Shown in pieces: positions 22,330 through 22,873 of a DNA stretch of 22,873 nt (position 1 is its first letter; each line of letters begins with the position of its first letter). The stretch comes from Nautiliaceae bacterium (GTDB taxonomy: Bacteria; Campylobacterota; Campylobacteria; Campylobacterales; Nautiliaceae). The translations under genes were made by a program, and so were the position numbers. The stretch is from the NCBI GenBank assembly GCA_027062985.1, contig JAMOSR010000120.1, positions 1-22,873 on the forward strand. Reading direction: 5' to 3'. Under the pieces are notes generated by a model that saw only the letters and a list, made by a program, of their open reading frames with translations, did no database searches and had not been told where the DNA came from.

Positions 22330-22873
22330 ATGATTCTAAACACTCCGATAGATATGCATTTACATCTCCGTGAAGGAAAAATACTTAAAGATGTTATACC
22401 TTATACTGCAAACCAGTTTGCTGCTGCCGTTATTATGCCAAATCTTGTACCTCCTGTAGATAATAAAGAAAGACTTGAAAATTATAAAAAAGAGATTTTA
22501 CAAAACTGTGAGAACTTTACGCCTCTTATGAATCTTTTTATGAGAGAATACAGTGAAGATGAGTTGTTGGATTTGGTTGATGATATATTCGCCATAAAGC
22601 TTTATCCTGCCGGAATTACCACAAATTCTGAAAACGGGGTTAAGTCTATAGAAAATGTTTATCCGGTACTTGAGATTATGCAAGAACTTAATATACCATT
22701 ATCCGTTCATGGAGAAACAAACGGATTTGTACTTGATAGGGAAAGGGAGTTTGCAGTAGTTTATGAAAAATTAGCCCGTGACTTTCCAAAACTGAAAATT
22801 ATTATGGAGCATGTAGGAACGGCCGATTTATTAGGACTTTTGGATGAATATGAAAATCTTTACGCAACCGTAA
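22330..22873 (+). CDS. pyrC: Dihydroorotase PyrC, 3' end beyond window
   Basis: PyrC closes carbamoyl aspartate to dihydroorotate in pyrimidine synthesis. The first 181 residues are present. Zinc ligands are visible: H10 and H12 in DMHLHLR, the carbamylated K90 in AIKLYPAGITTNSENG, H127 in SVHGET and H161 in MEHVGT. This pattern, with a YPAG...T-N-S block, is the E. coli-type (class II) enzyme rather than the long ATCase-linked type. The start follows AAAAAAGG by about 6 nt. No clear promoter is seen in the 36-nt gap, so it may be read from the DUF493 promoter. Confidence 0.95.
   Translation, partial: MILNTPIDMHLHLREGKILKDVIPYTANQFAAAVIMPNLVPPVDNKERLENYKKEILQNCENFTPLMNLFMREYSEDELLDLVDDIFAIKLYPAGITTNSENGVKSIENVYPVLEIMQELNIPLSVHGETNGFVLDREREFAVVYEKLARDFPKLKIIMEHVGTADLLGLLDEYENLYATV

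Noticed and set aside
1..22873. CRISPR array, tRNA or rRNA gene, prophage
   Set aside because: No regularly spaced repeats, no cloverleaf or CCA-ended structure, and no rRNA signature were noticed. This was by eye, so a tRNAscan or Infernal run would be the decisive check.

Overview
The window is an AT-rich, gene-dense chromosomal segment centred on a bacterial replication origin. The organism is probably a member of the Campylobacterota (Epsilonproteobacteria), and my best guess is the Nautiliales (Nautilia/Caminibacter-like). This rests on TTCAC-core DnaA boxes on both sides of dnaA, an N-terminally extended RNase J, a Campylobacter-type kdsA-ribH-nusB cluster, speE-like next to coaE as in Helicobacter, rlmN close to rsmA and rnj, a DUF493 protein similar to HP0495, and short leaders with strong -10 boxes but weak -35 boxes. 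The taxonomic call is inference from remembered gene contents, not from a search.

Layout. 1-952 (-): queuosine gene queH, cut by the window edge. 1040-2355 (+): a short speE-like gene, coaE and a 77-residue orphan. 2365-10204 (-): a long run dnaA-dnaN-gyrB-queF-thyX-Hpt-m5C methyltransferase. 10205-10357 and 8776-8899: two clusters of DnaA boxes flanking dnaA, the second also carrying a (TAG)5 DnaA-trio and an AT-rich unwinding stretch, so this looks like a bipartite oriC. 10358-11415 (+): ruvC and a host-attachment-like gene. 11438-13122 (-): kdsA-ribH-nusB. 13165-15844 (+): dapF, tpx, a MarR regulator and a SurA-like chaperone. 15841-19024 (-): a DUF3343-like protein, rlmN, a nucleoside phosphorylase-like gene, a small exported protein and hisF. 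19093-21769 (+): rsmA and rnj. 21770-22044: a non-coding stretch rich in inverted repeats. 22045-22873 (+): a DUF493 protein and the start of pyrC.

How the genes fit together. The centre encodes replication initiation (DnaA, clamp, gyrase B) and its cis sites. Two perfect 16-bp parS sites lie about 7.5 kb away, one inside a coding sequence, so origin firing and origin segregation signals are close together. The rest is housekeeping: nucleotide and cofactor synthesis (thyX, coaE, ribH, pyrC), envelope precursors (kdsA, dapF), RNA modification and decay (queH, queF, m5C methyltransferase, rlmN, rsmA, rnj), peroxide defence (tpx) and periplasmic folding. I see no rRNA, tRNA, CRISPR array, phage or intact mobile element. 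The points most worth checking are the origin architecture, the parS pair, an rsmA gene with no ATG/GTG/TTG at its expected start (ATA instead), a two-domain ThyX with its canonical motif only in the second half, and the structured stretch at 21770-22044. I found no convincing previously undescribed multi-gene system.
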